The notes below the pieces were generated by a model. It ran no database searches. It was not told where the DNA came from and saw only the letters and a program-made list of their open reading frames with translations. 64,000 nucleotides of DNA, taken from Nitrospinaceae bacterium. Lineage in GTDB: Bacteria; Nitrospinota_A; UBA7883; JAJDBK01. The position numbers were made by a program, and so were the translations under genes. This document shows, piece by piece, positions 42,497 to 50,767 of this stretch. The DNA is taken from NCBI GenBank assembly GCA_029261405.1, contig JAJDBK010000001.1, positions 1 through 64,000 on the forward strand. Direction: 5' to 3'. The first letter of the stretch is position 1. Every line of letters begins with the position of its first letter.

Positions 42497-45354
42497 GACG
42501 GAGCCGGAAAAAACATGTTATCGATAAACAGGCTGGAAAAATCGGGATGACCCACCAGATTTACGCTTGTGACAGAATCGGCAAATTTCCGGGCCTCTGC
42601 GCGAGCTTTCGTTGAGAGAAGAACAATTCTGCCGCCTAGCCCTGCGGAATTTTTCAGGAAATGGGTCCTGGCCCATGGGAAGTCCGGAATCATGCCGATT
42701 CTCCTTGCATTAGAGAGGTTAATTGAAAAACCGAAAGAGCCGGTTATATAGATTTTCTTTATCTTTCGGGGATGAACTCCGAGTTCTGTTATCAAGAGAC
42801 TTATCCCCGTCATGAAGGCGGACTTCGCTTTCTGGACCTCTTCAATATCTTTTCTTGATATGACAATGGGAGTAAATGTGGCCGTATCCTGCTTCTCCAC
42901 CAGTACAAAGACATCCCCCTTGGTCTGGGGCCATTTCTCACGGTTTATGAAACCGCCTCTCGTATCGATAATTTCGTGGCGCAAAAACGCGGCTATGATG
43001 TCTATTACACTCGATCCGCACAAACCTACCGGGCTTCCACCACCTGCGGTTGTAAAAGCTGTTTTCCCGTTTTCATCTATGGTTACACTCTCAATAACAC
43101 CCTTTTGATACCTGCTTCCGCTGGTAAAGTGCAAACCTTCAAACGCTGGCCCGGCCGCCACAGACGCGCAGAGCAGTCGATCCTGGTTACCGATCACCAG
43201 TTCACCGTTTGTTCCAATATCAATATAGAGGGAAGACTCGTCGTCAAATTGCATCCCGGTCGCCATAGCCCCGGCCACGATATCAGAGCCTACAAAACCG
43301 CCCATGAGCGGCAGAACCTCCACCCTGCTCCTTTTATGAACGTTCACCTTTTGGCTCGACCGAAGTGATCCAGCGGTAGCGCTGACCCATTCGGTCTCCA
43401 AAGGCGTAAAAGGGTAACGGGAGAGGCTTTCCGGGTTCAATCCGAGGAACAGATGAGTCATCACCGGATTGCCCACCACTATCATGTCGAAAATCTGGTC
43501 ACCGCTGATTCCGAAATCGCGGAAGAAACTCTTGACGAGGCTGTTAATACCTTCTATCAGCTTTTGCTGAAGCGAAGAGAGCGCCTTTGGATCCTCGGCC
43601 AGTCGAGCTACACGACTGATCATGTTCAGCCCCCACTGAGTCTGCGGGTTTTCGATGGAACCGAAACAGATCAGCTTCCGGCTGACAAGATCGTGCACAT
43701 ATGCCGAGATCGTTGTGGTTCCGATATCAACAGCCATACCCAGGACATCTCCAGACCTTGAAAACGCCACCACCTCCTTCCTCTCTTTGTCGATGACTCC
43801 GTTTAAGCCGTTGTTGTTCCCCTCCTTTTTCTGGGTATATTCCTCCATTACAGTCTTGCTGACAGAAAAACCGTTCAGAAAACCTTCTTTATGGAGGCTT
43901 CTCTCAAGGGTAGCGTCCAACTTGACAACTGAAATATTAGGATCGTATCCGTAAGGCTCTATCCCCTCCTCAAGGCTCATTTCAATCGACTCGTCGGGCG
44001 AAAGCGCCTTGTAATGAAAGATTCGGCTGAAATAGGGGATATATATGGATACCGGCTCCACGACCTTGGCCAGACAGGCCAGTCTGTATGCGGGGTCGCC
44101 GGAGAGAACGTTAAGTTGTAGCTCTTCTATCTTGTCTGGAGGGGTAAGAGCGCCCTCTTTTAGCTGTACAACACATTTACCGCAAGATCCGGATCGGTCA
44201 CAGTAGCTCGTAATCGGGGCGTCCGCCAAATGAATGGCGTCGAGCAAAGTGTCTCCTTTTTGAACGTATGCGTCGACTCCGTGAGGCCACAAGGTAACCT
44301 TGACTGGGTTGGTGGATGCTCTTTTCCGTATTTTTGTCGTTTGCGGCTCCATTGCGACCTCGACCAAAGCCCGGATATTCTCAATGGGTGAGTTAAGTGG
44401 CACTTCGCACCCACTGCCGAGAATGAAACGCTCCACAACCTTCGTTTCGGCAAGCAGTGATCTTGCCTCAGCCTTGATCTGCCCGGTGTCGCCTTCGAGG
44501 AACAGGGCTGGTTTGATGTTTCCATTTATCACGGATGCGTTCGTTTTTGCGATGGCTATGTCTATGGGAGTCACATAATCGACGGTGACAATGTCGCACG
44601 CGACCTGCAATGGACCAGAGAAACCTGTCTGCACCGGTCCCGCCACGGAATACCATATCATCGTATTCCGGTCCCGCTCTTTAAGCTCTGCGATGATCAA
44701 CTGAAGGATCGGCTCTTCAAACTCCGCAAAAATTGAAGCGGGTAGAACCGATGGAGATCCTGCAGGGTCAAATATCAATATACCGTCCGCTCCCGCCGTG
44801 ACCAGGGCGGCGGCGAAACTCCGGGTAACCGATGCGCAATACTCGAGCAATACCCTGAATCTGTCGGGGTAATCGACTATCATGTAGAGCATTTTCTCTA
44901 TATCCATGATCCGGGAAGCCAGGGTCATCGGGCCAATGGCATGGGCGAAAACGGGAACCTTCCCCTCTGTGGCCCGACTCATGATCCGGGTCGCCTCGAT
45001 TATTTGCGGCATTCTGCCGGTCGTATGGGGGTCAGGAACAGGATATGTATCGAATGAGATATCCCCCTTGAACGCAGGCTCCACAACATAAGGATAGTTA
45101 TCAGGAGGAAACTCAACCTTGCACCCGACCGCTTCGGCTTCCACGCAAAGATCAGCTATGGCCAGTAGCGCATCGTGCCCTATCTCCCTTTGCGCCTCAA
45201 GTTGAAGTTTAGCTATGGTTGCGCCGGAAGTAACATAATCCCTCGGAGAGACACCCGCCATGGTAGCTGTGACCCCGATCAACTGAGGTATTACAGGGGG
45301 GCGGTCAGTCTCATGGAAATTAATAACCGCTCGTAACCGCTCCGACGAATTCAT
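42493..45354 (-). CDS. UroD-type methyltransferase fused to [2Fe-2S] domain and ASKHA corrinoid reactivase
   Basis: 953 aa, three modules. (1) Residues about 1-340: MtaA/UroD-fold methyltransferase (NFHETDRPPVIPQLIGVTA, FAHAIGPMTLAS, ILGSGCEVPLNSPIENIRAL). (2) About 350-430: [2Fe-2S] ferredoxin with CDRSGSCGKC and a fourth Cys in YRLACL. (3) About 530-945: RACE/ASKHA ATPase (GMAVDIGTTTISAYV, MIVVGNPVMTHLFLGL, LYIDIGTNGEL, AAGPAFEGL). RACE proteins reduce inactive Co(II) corrinoid back to Co(I) using ATP. Here that function is covalently joined to the methyltransferase and preceded by a corrinoid protein gene. The HxC zinc pair usual in MtaA (HICGN-type) reads WYSVAGP; the later Cys is kept. 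The substrate is unknown, but an O- or N-methyl demethylation system is likely. Confidence 0.85.
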   Translation of the reverse strand: MNSSERLRAVINFHETDRPPVIPQLIGVTATMAGVSPRDYVTSGATIAKLQLEAQREIGHDALLAIADLCVEAEAVGCKVEFPPDNYPYVVEPAFKGDISFDTYPVPDPHTTGRMPQIIEATRIMSRATEGKVPVFAHAIGPMTLASRIMDIEKMLYMIVDYPDRFRVLLEYCASVTRSFAAALVTAGADGILIFDPAGSPSVLPASIFAEFEEPILQLIIAELKERDRNTMIWYSVAGPVQTGFSGPLQVACDIVTVDYVTPIDIAIAKTNASVINGNIKPALFLEGDTGQIKAEARSLLAETKVVERFILGSGCEVPLNSPIENIRALVEVAMEPQTTKIRKRASTNPVKVTLWPHGVDAYVQKGDTLLDAIHLADAPITSYCDRSGSCGKCVVQLKEGALTPPDKIEELQLNVLSGDPAYRLACLAKVVEPVSIYIPYFSRIFHYKALSPDESIEMSLEEGIEPYGYDPNISVVKLDATLERSLHKEGFLNGFSVSKTVMEEYTQKKEGNNNGLNGVIDKERKEVVAFSRSGDVLGMAVDIGTTTISAYVHDLVSRKLICFGSIENPQTQWGLNMISRVARLAEDPKALSSLQQKLIEGINSLVKSFFRDFGISGDQIFDMIVVGNPVMTHLFLGLNPESLSRYPFTPLETEWVSATAGSLRSSQKVNVHKRSRVEVLPLMGGFVGSDIVAGAMATGMQFDDESSLYIDIGTNGELVIGNQDRLLCASVAAGPAFEGLHFTSGSRYQKGVIESVTIDENGKTAFTTAGGGSPVGLCGSSVIDIIAAFLRHEIIDTRGGFINREKWPQTKGDVFVLVEKQDTATFTPIVISRKDIEEVQKAKSAFMTGISLLITELGVHPRKIKKIYITGSFGFSINLSNARRIGMIPDFPWARTHFLKNSAGLGGRIVLLSTKARAEARKFADSVTSVNLVGHPDFSSLFIDNMFFPAPS

Positions 45355-45372
45355 GAATCCCCCTGACGGTTT

Positions 45373-46029
45373 CTAAAGTGTGAAGTAGTCGAGGCCGTCG
45401 AAAGCGTCATAAGCCTTGTAATCGATCTTCAGGCTTTCAATACTGCTCTGCTGTACCGCCGCTCCACCACCTACAACCTTAATCTGTCCGTACCCCCTCT
45501 TTACAAGCGATGGCTTGATCTCGCGTATGGGTGGCAGACATACTGTCATCAGACTGGAAACACCGATGAAATCGGCTTTCTCCCTTATCGCCGCATCCAC
45601 AAAAGTGTCAACAGGAACATCCTTGCCGAGGTTCACAACCTTCATATCGTTGAAACGGCATAACGTGGCTACAATATGCTTGCCGAGGTCGTGAACATCA
45701 CCCTGGATCGAACCGATAACCAGGGTTTTGCCTTTCGGGTTCATGCCGAGCGACTCATTTTCGGGAACTATATTGTCCATCGTTTGTTGCAATTGGCGGG
45801 CGAGACATTCATCCACAACTTCCACCATCGCTCTGCTGGCAAGAAGAACGTCGAGCAACTGGAAATTTTCCACAGTACACTTGTTCCGCAAAACCTCCAG
45901 ACCTTTCGACAACGCCTGAACAATATCGGATACTGTGTAAGAATCGTTAAGCAGTTTCTCCGTAAACGCCACAGCTTGTCTGTTTTGGCCATGCTCTACC
46001 AACATCGACAGTTCCTTTAGCGGCTCCAC
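45373..46029 (-). CDS. Methyl-transfer corrinoid (B12-binding) protein
   Basis: 218 aa from the longest GTG start. A helical cap spans about 1-90. The cobalamin-binding Rossmann domain spans about 100-215 and has the lower-ligand motif GDVHDLGKHIVATLCRF (DxHxxG), then VNLGKDVPVDTFV, GVSSLMTVCLPPIRE and VVGGGAAV. This is the MtbC/MtmC/MtaC family, which shuttles methyl groups between a substrate methyltransferase and a second methyltransferase. The ATG at 46005 has AAGGA seven bases upstream and could be the real start (210 aa). It lies 18 bases before the methyltransferase-reactivase fusion and is evidently its corrinoid partner. Confidence 0.9.
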   Translation of the reverse strand: MEPLKELSMLVEHGQNRQAVAFTEKLLNDSYTVSDIVQALSKGLEVLRNKCTVENFQLLDVLLASRAMVEVVDECLARQLQQTMDNIVPENESLGMNPKGKTLVIGSIQGDVHDLGKHIVATLCRFNDMKVVNLGKDVPVDTFVDAAIREKADFIGVSSLMTVCLPPIREIKPSLVKRGYGQIKVVGGGAAVQQSSIESLKIDYKAYDAFDGLDYFTL

Positions 46030-46130
46030 CGGTTTAACCAGGAACGCTCATAGTGGCGACCTTGCCGCGCAACGCGTCATCTCCTGAAAGTTACAGGGTA
46101 AGTCATCTCACACCAATGAACCGGGGCGTT

Positions 46131-47582
46131 TTAATAGGCTGGCGCCGCGACATCTGACATATACGCTGATTTATAGCGTTGCAGGTTGTATTTATTTATT
46201 TTCCGCTCCAGCCGGGGTCGGGTCAGACCAAGAATGTCACACGCTTTCCCTTTATGCCACTTGGTGTGGTCGAGCGCCAAGCTTATCTGTTCTTTTTCAA
46301 CATCATCCAGAGAGCGGGGAGAATAATCGTCACTTCCGCTATCCACAGAAACATATTGACGCTGGGTCGTTTCCTGCGTCTCCGGGCCTTTACTCTCCTG
46401 TTTCATCAAGGAGATAAAACAATCTTTCGTCAGTTTATCGACACTTGTCATGATTACAGCGCTGGTAACCATATTTTCAATCTGACGGACGTTGCCGGTC
46501 CAGGTCTGGGAAACGAGAAAATCGATCGCGTCCTGAGTGATGTAATTTATTTCCTTACCCATTTCCAGGTTATTCTTCCCGATAAAATAGAGAATCAGGG
46601 CGGGAATATCCTCACGCCTGTCGCGTAACGGTGGCAGATGCAGACTGATAACCTTCAGTCTGTAGTAGAGGTCCTCTCGGAACTTGCCCTCCTCAACCAT
46701 TTTGCCCAGATCCTTGTTGGTGGCCGATATTACCCTGCAATTCGTTTTGATGGTCTCCTTGCCCCCAACCATTTCAAACTCCTTTTCCTGCAGGACACGC
46801 AGGAGTTTCGCCTGGATATTGATATCCATTTCACCGATTTCATCCAGAAAGATGGTACCGTTTCTCGCAAGCGCAAACTTCCCCTCTTTCCGGTTTATAG
46901 CGCCGGTGAAAGAGCCTTTTTCATGGCCGAAGAGCTCTGATTCGAGCAGTGTATCGACGATGGCCGAGCAGTTTATAGAGATAAAAGGCTCGTCGCTTTT
47001 GGCGCTACTGTTGTGTATGGCCCTTGCGATAAGCTCCTTACCCGTACCGCTCTCTCCGGTCACATTGACTGTGGTGCGGCTCATCGAAACCATGCCGATG
47101 GTCTTGAACAGCTCTTTCATCATGAGACTCTTGCTGATGAACTGCTGTTTCGAACTTACAATATCCGGTACTTTGACTAACTGTATATCCTCACTCTCCT
47201 GGGAGAAGAGGATATCGCTTCCTTTGGCGACGGCTTTGTCGAGTTCATGGATATCTATAGGTTTATAGATATACTCTCCAACTCCATTCTTGACCGCCAT
47301 AACGGTCGATTCCATATCGGGGAAAGCGGTAATCATTATCGTGAAAAACTTGTCCCCCTTGGTCTTGATCTCTTTGAGTAGCTCCACTCCGTTTGCATCT
47401 GGCAACATGAGGTCCAGAATTACTATGGCCGAAGGTATTCTGTCGAGCGTTTCAACCCCCTCTTTTCCATTATGAAAGGTGGTTACCTCATAACCGATAC
47501 GCTCAAAATGGAGTTTCAGGGTCCGGCATATCGATTTGTCATCATCAATTATCACAATGGGGCCGAGACTCGCAGGTTTCAT
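46131..47582 (-). CDS. NtrC-family sigma-54-dependent response regulator
   Basis: About 483 aa. The receiver has DDDKS, phospho-acceptor Asp in VILDLMLPDANG and the K of YKPIDIH. The AAA+ domain has Walker A GESGTGKE, the sigma-54 contact loop ESELFGHEKGSFTGA, Walker B IFLDEIGEM, arginine finger FREDLYYRL and sensor II. The Fis-type HTH reads KGKACDILGLTRPRLERKI. All parts needed for sigma-54 activation are present. The ATG at 47582 is chosen because GAGG lies seven bases upstream; a TTG at 47609 is the longest frame. It is in the C1 operon, whose own promoter looks sigma-54 dependent, so autoactivation is plausible. Confidence 0.9.
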   Translation of the reverse strand: MKPASLGPIVIIDDDKSICRTLKLHFERIGYEVTTFHNGKEGVETLDRIPSAIVILDLMLPDANGVELLKEIKTKGDKFFTIMITAFPDMESTVMAVKNGVGEYIYKPIDIHELDKAVAKGSDILFSQESEDIQLVKVPDIVSSKQQFISKSLMMKELFKTIGMVSMSRTTVNVTGESGTGKELIARAIHNSSAKSDEPFISINCSAIVDTLLESELFGHEKGSFTGAINRKEGKFALARNGTIFLDEIGEMDINIQAKLLRVLQEKEFEMVGGKETIKTNCRVISATNKDLGKMVEEGKFREDLYYRLKVISLHLPPLRDRREDIPALILYFIGKNNLEMGKEINYITQDAIDFLVSQTWTGNVRQIENMVTSAVIMTSVDKLTKDCFISLMKQESKGPETQETTQRQYVSVDSGSDDYSPRSLDDVEKEQISLALDHTKWHKGKACDILGLTRPRLERKINKYNLQRYKSAYMSDVAAPAY

Positions 47583-47633
47583 ATCATTCATCCTCGCAAC
47601 TATTTCCAATCCTTATCCGCTCCGCCTGGAACG

Positions 47634-47750
47634 TCAATGAGTGAGGCTGTACCAGACAAGCAGAACGACTACTATCAGGTTCATGATGACCCCGAAATGT
47701 ATTCCCCAGTCCAGAAGAGTAAAATTTTTGATATCAGGAACTTTCAGCAT
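47634..47750 (-). CDS. 38-aa single-helix membrane peptide upstream of the NtrC regulator
   Basis: ATG start with AAAAGG about ten bases upstream. The N-terminal part is amphipathic (MLKVPDIKNFTLLDWGIHFG), followed by a hydrophobic helix (VIMNLIVVVLLVWYSL) and TGA. It ends 51 bases before the ATG of the NtrC regulator and lies downstream of a sigma-54-like promoter, so it would be the first gene of the operon. No family recognised. It could be an anchor or inhibitor for the regulator or kinase, or an unrelated leader peptide. Confidence 0.45.
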   Translation of the reverse strand: MLKVPDIKNFTLLDWGIHFGVIMNLIVVVLLVWYSLTH

Positions 47751-47910
47751 ATTGGTAAAACCTTTTCTTGATTTATTTGTAGTCTTACAAGATCCCCCAG
47801 ACTAAGAATAGTGGGGTCATGCAAGAGTTTTCATCTCATTAATCATGGCGCCCCCATCCAGTCTGGTGACCTGTTAGACTCAGGATAATTCTGCTACAAA
47901 GCGTTAAGAG

Positions 47911-47926
47911 AGCAATTAACGTTCCA
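47911..47926 (-). promoter_or_regulatory. Sigma-54-type promoter for the regulator/C1 methyl-transfer operon
   Basis: The minus-strand site is TGGAACGTTAATTGCT, differing from TGGCACG-N4-TTGCT by a single base, with exact GG-N10-GC spacing. The expected start is near 47899. Confidence 0.65.
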
Positions 47927-47970
47927 TCTATTAAACGAGGCGATTATTTCACCCGGAAGTTAACTTCACG

Positions 47971-48034
47971 TTACGATAATAACACATATCATTCAATCGC
48001 GTATCGTAACACACTAATCGTTTCATTCAATCGC
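47971..48034. promoter_or_regulatory. Candidate upstream activator region: inverted and direct repeats
   Basis: TTACGATA (47971-47978) and TATCGTAA (48002-48009) are inverted arms. CATTCAATCGC occurs twice as a perfect 11-bp direct repeat (47990-48000 and 48024-48034), 34 bp apart. The block is 45-110 bases upstream of the sigma-54-like promoter, where an NtrC-type protein would bind. Apart from a weak plus-strand -10 (TATAAT, 48109-48114), nothing else is seen in 47751-48161. Confidence 0.5.
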
Positions 48035-48161
48035 TACGCTTGTGTATTCTCCTGCAACACCTTTTTAGTTAAAACCCGGAAAATAGACAAATGACCCGGG
48101 TTTCGGTTTATAATGGCTCTTGAATCACTTACCTTATTCATCTGGACGGTAGTTTTTTCTC

Positions 48162-48860
48162 ATGAATCATTTTAAATATGTAATCGCGATAGCCATAACC
48201 TGTGTTGCGTTAGGTCTTCTCATAGTTTTCATTCCACAACCTTCCGGCACCAGTGTTGATGAGATAAACCTGGATAATTTTTCCAGAGCGGAGCTGGCCA
48301 AACGCATGGAGACAAGCCGTATAGATACAGTCCGTTACATAGCGGACAAACGTTATGAAGAAGCCATGATGATGATTATATGGCTGATCGACCTGAATCA
48401 TCACGACCAGTTCTCCTACTCCCAGATGGCAAGAATTTTCAATTCTATCGGCGAGGAGTCGTTTCTTGGCGTCTTTTCAAGGGCTGTAAAGAAGAGTCCC
48501 ATACCGGTTCTGGATACCGACAGGTCATTGGGAGCGGTCTACTTTATCGCCGGAAAAAACGAGAAGGCCCAGACACATATCAACCGGTTTTTAAAAGAGA
48601 ACCCGAACGACCTGGCCGCCACATTCTACCTTGGCTCTATTAAAAGGGTCGCCGGTGATTACGACTCGGCGATTCCTCTCTTGAACTCCGTCATTGAGCG
48701 GGAAGAGACCTACTACTTCGCATACATTGAGTTGCAGACCGCTTATGAGAGTATGGGAAACAAGGAGATGTCAGCGAAAATGGCGGAGCTGGCCCTGGAG
48801 AAGAGTCTGTTGGGGGATGGCGCTATCTGTCACGGATTGCCGGACGAAAAAAAGTCCTGA
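48162..48860 (+). CDS. Membrane-anchored TPR protein
   Basis: 232 aa with an N-terminal TM helix (IAIAITCVALGLLIVFI), then periplasmic TPR-like helices (FSYSQMARIFNSIGEESFLG, GAVYFIAGKNEKAQTHINRF, AATFYLGSIKRVAGDYDSAI, FAYIELQTAYESMGNKEMSA). It is divergent from the C1 operon and convergent with a cytochrome c gene. A TATAAT lies about 50 bases upstream of the ATG. TPR anchors of this kind often help assemble c-type cytochromes, but nothing proves it here. Confidence 0.65.
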   Translation: MNHFKYVIAIAITCVALGLLIVFIPQPSGTSVDEINLDNFSRAELAKRMETSRIDTVRYIADKRYEEAMMMIIWLIDLNHHDQFSYSQMARIFNSIGEESFLGVFSRAVKKSPIPVLDTDRSLGAVYFIAGKNEKAQTHINRFLKENPNDLAATFYLGSIKRVAGDYDSAIPLLNSVIEREETYYFAYIELQTAYESMGNKEMSAKMAELALEKSLLGDGAICHGLPDEKKS

Positions 48861-48928
48861 ACCGCCGGGACGCTCTTTCGAACGTCAACCAGGTGGTTCA
48901 GGAATATGGAACTAATAGCTAAGAGAGA

Positions 48929-49249
48929 TTATTTAAAGGACTGTACGTAGTCGTAAATCTCTTGTACTTCCGCTTCGCTGATACCTTTTTGCTTCGGCAT
49001 CTTTTTCGATTTGTATTTCTCCTGTTTGCCCGGATGGTCGTCACGTTTGGAACCGAGCGCTACCTGTTTCTGCCACTCTTCAACCGACCAAGTACTGGTG
49101 AGCAGGTTCGGGCCTACCTTACCTTTACCGGCGTCCGGCATGTTGTGACACATTTTGCATTTCTTGTATTTCGCCGGCATATCTTTAGCCGCCATACCCG
49201 GAACGGCCATGACAAACATTATCGCTATAGCCAGTGCAATAGATCTAAT
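48929..49249 (-). CDS. Small monohaem c-type cytochrome
   Basis: About 106 aa. Signal peptide MIRSIALAIAIMFVMAVPGMAA. Haem motif CKMCHNMPDAGKGKVGPNL. The Met ligand is probably in YKSKKMPKQKGI, with the C-terminal helix AEVQEIYDYVQSFK. Class-I cytochrome c, periplasmic. GGAGGG lies about ten bases upstream of the ATG at 49249, so the longer frame to 49270 is rejected. It is monocistronic with its own sigma-54-like promoter. Probably the soluble carrier between the membrane complexes. Confidence 0.85.
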   Translation of the reverse strand: MRSIALAIAIMFVMAVPGMAAKDMPAKYKKCKMCHNMPDAGKGKVGPNLLTSTWSVEEWQKQVALGSKRDDHPGKQEKYKSKKMPKQKGISEAEVQEIYDYVQSFK

Positions 49250-49333
49250 CATTTCAGCTAATCCCTCCAAGCCTCAAACGTAAATAAAAGGCATTTCCCC
49301 CATTAAGCGAAACGCCGTAACATGAAAAATAAT

Positions 49334-49349
49334 AGCAGATATCGAGCCA
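49334..49349 (-). promoter_or_regulatory. Sigma-54-type promoter for the small cytochrome c gene
   Basis: The minus-strand site is TGGCTCGATATCTGCT, with TGGC, CG and TGCT matching and exact GG-N10-GC spacing. The expected start is near 49322, about 73 bases before the ATG. Confidence 0.6.
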
Positions 49350-49366
49350 AAATCAACGAGGAAATT

Positions 49367-49897
49367 TCATTTTAAATCACCATTGGCTGTATCGAAACCA
49401 CGATAGAGTATTTCGCGGGTCAGTCTGCCCATATGATTATCGAGGATTGTCTGTTCGGCGTTTATAAAATATGTGGTTGGTAGGCCGAATACCTGGAAAT
49501 CCTCTGACGCTTTGCCGTCACTATCGAGCAGGGCGGTAACCGCGTATCCATTCTGCGACAGGAACGATTTGACCACCTCTTTTTTCTCCTGCAGGTTGAT
49601 GGTTATGACTTTAAGGCCGGTATCCTGTTTTGCCCGGTAGAACCGGTCGAGTTCCGGCAGTTCCTCCACACATGGAACACACCAGGTTGCCCAGAAATTT
49701 ATTATCATAGGGTGGCCTTTGAAACTTGCCAGAGAGATATCCTTCCCGTCAACGCTTTTAAGGGTCAGTTGTGGGAGTGGTGTAGGCGCCGGACGGGGCG
49801 GAGCCTCCATCTTCTTCTCCACACAAGCCTGTAAAAAAAGTGTCATCGTAGCCATAATTAGAATGTTACGGACCACAATCCCCGGTTCAAACTGCAT
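49367..49897 (-). CDS. TlpA-like thioredoxin lipoprotein
   Basis: About 176 aa. Hydrophobic leader with lipobox FLQAC, Pro-rich linker, then a thioredoxin domain (LTLKSVDGKDISLASFKGHP, INFWATWCVPCVEELPEL with the CxxC site, FQVFGLPTTYFI with the cis-Pro). Periplasmic, membrane-tethered disulfide reductase of the TlpA/ResA/CcmG type, such as is used to reduce apocytochrome c cysteines. The ATG at 49897 overlaps the preceding gene's stop. It is the last gene of the redox cluster around the CxxxCH cytochrome. Confidence 0.85.
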   Translation of the reverse strand: MQFEPGIVVRNILIMATMTLFLQACVEKKMEAPPRPAPTPLPQLTLKSVDGKDISLASFKGHPMIINFWATWCVPCVEELPELDRFYRAKQDTGLKVITINLQEKKEVVKSFLSQNGYAVTALLDSDGKASEDFQVFGLPTTYFINAEQTILDNHMGRLTREILYRGFDTANGDLK

Positions 49898-49898
49898 T

Positions 49899-50759
49899 TC
49901 AACCCCCATTCCCATATATTTCAGGAGGATAGTCGATAGGAAGCTCCCACCTGAAGACCCGGAGCTTCGATCCTCCAACGTTTTTGACCAACAGTTCAAA
50001 CCATTTGGAGGAACCGTCCAGTACCGGTTTATCCCCCTTTTTGGCGAACCTTACGATAGCTTCGAAATGATGTTTATCGGCGGTCTGGAACCGCAGTTTC
50101 CAGGGGGGAGTGGTCGAAAACTCACCCTTTGAAGACCTGATAGTTGTTTTCTCGTCAAGCTCAATCAGCTCCACCTCCCCTTCATGGACCGAAAAGCCCA
50201 TGATAAAGACGTGATGATCGACGAGATTGTAACCATCCTCCAGTTGTTTCGCCCCGATGGAGGCCAAATACTCAGGGGTGACGTAGGTCACATCGGTATA
50301 GATATCCCCCTCCCCCATATCGTTGCGCCAGACAGCGTGATGTACTCTTTTTCTGGTTTCAAATTCGTAGGCCGACTTGACTGTAGGATAGCTCTGTTCC
50401 AGATATTTTATTATTTCGTCCGCTTCCCTGCCGCTGATAGTGACGTTCTCCTTTACCCGCATCCGTTCTACCACCTGGAACCACCCTGCGGGTGACAACA
50501 CTGCGGTAATCATTGCCGCTTCTCCGTGGCATTGACGATAACACCGTTTCTGATAGATGTAACGAACGTCCTCTTCTGTTATCTTTTCTATATAACCACG
50601 GTTAAAAAGATCGAGACGGAGTGCGCGGACCGCCACATTCATGTCGGCGTTAAGGTCTGAAAATGAGTCGTAGATCAGAAAGGTGAGAGCGACACCGGTT
50701 AGCGTCACTATTAGTATGCCTGACGCAAAAAATATGAATACTTGTTTAAACTTCTTCAA
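49899..50759 (-). CDS. Membrane-anchored cytochrome with unusual CxxxCH haem motif
   Basis: 286 aa with an N-terminal TM (FIFFASGILIVTLTGVALTFLIYD). A cytochrome-like segment IYQKRCYRQCHGEA (about 66-77) has CYRQCH, i.e. three residues between the cysteines instead of two. GWFQVVERMRVKENVTISG follows, as in quinohaemoprotein-type cytochromes c. Residues about 130-280 form a beta-rich domain (VHHAVWRNDMGEGDIYTDVTY, MGFSVHEGEVELIEL). It is encoded within a tight cluster of thioredoxins, a CcdA-like and a CcmH-like protein. Haem attachment at CxxxCH is rare and would need checking; the alternative is a disulfide or metal site. Confidence 0.65.
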   Translation of the reverse strand: MKKFKQVFIFFASGILIVTLTGVALTFLIYDSFSDLNADMNVAVRALRLDLFNRGYIEKITEEDVRYIYQKRCYRQCHGEAAMITAVLSPAGWFQVVERMRVKENVTISGREADEIIKYLEQSYPTVKSAYEFETRKRVHHAVWRNDMGEGDIYTDVTYVTPEYLASIGAKQLEDGYNLVDHHVFIMGFSVHEGEVELIELDEKTTIRSSKGEFSTTPPWKLRFQTADKHHFEAIVRFAKKGDKPVLDGSSKWFELLVKNVGGSKLRVFRWELPIDYPPEIYGNGG

Positions 50760-50767
50760 TTTTTATA

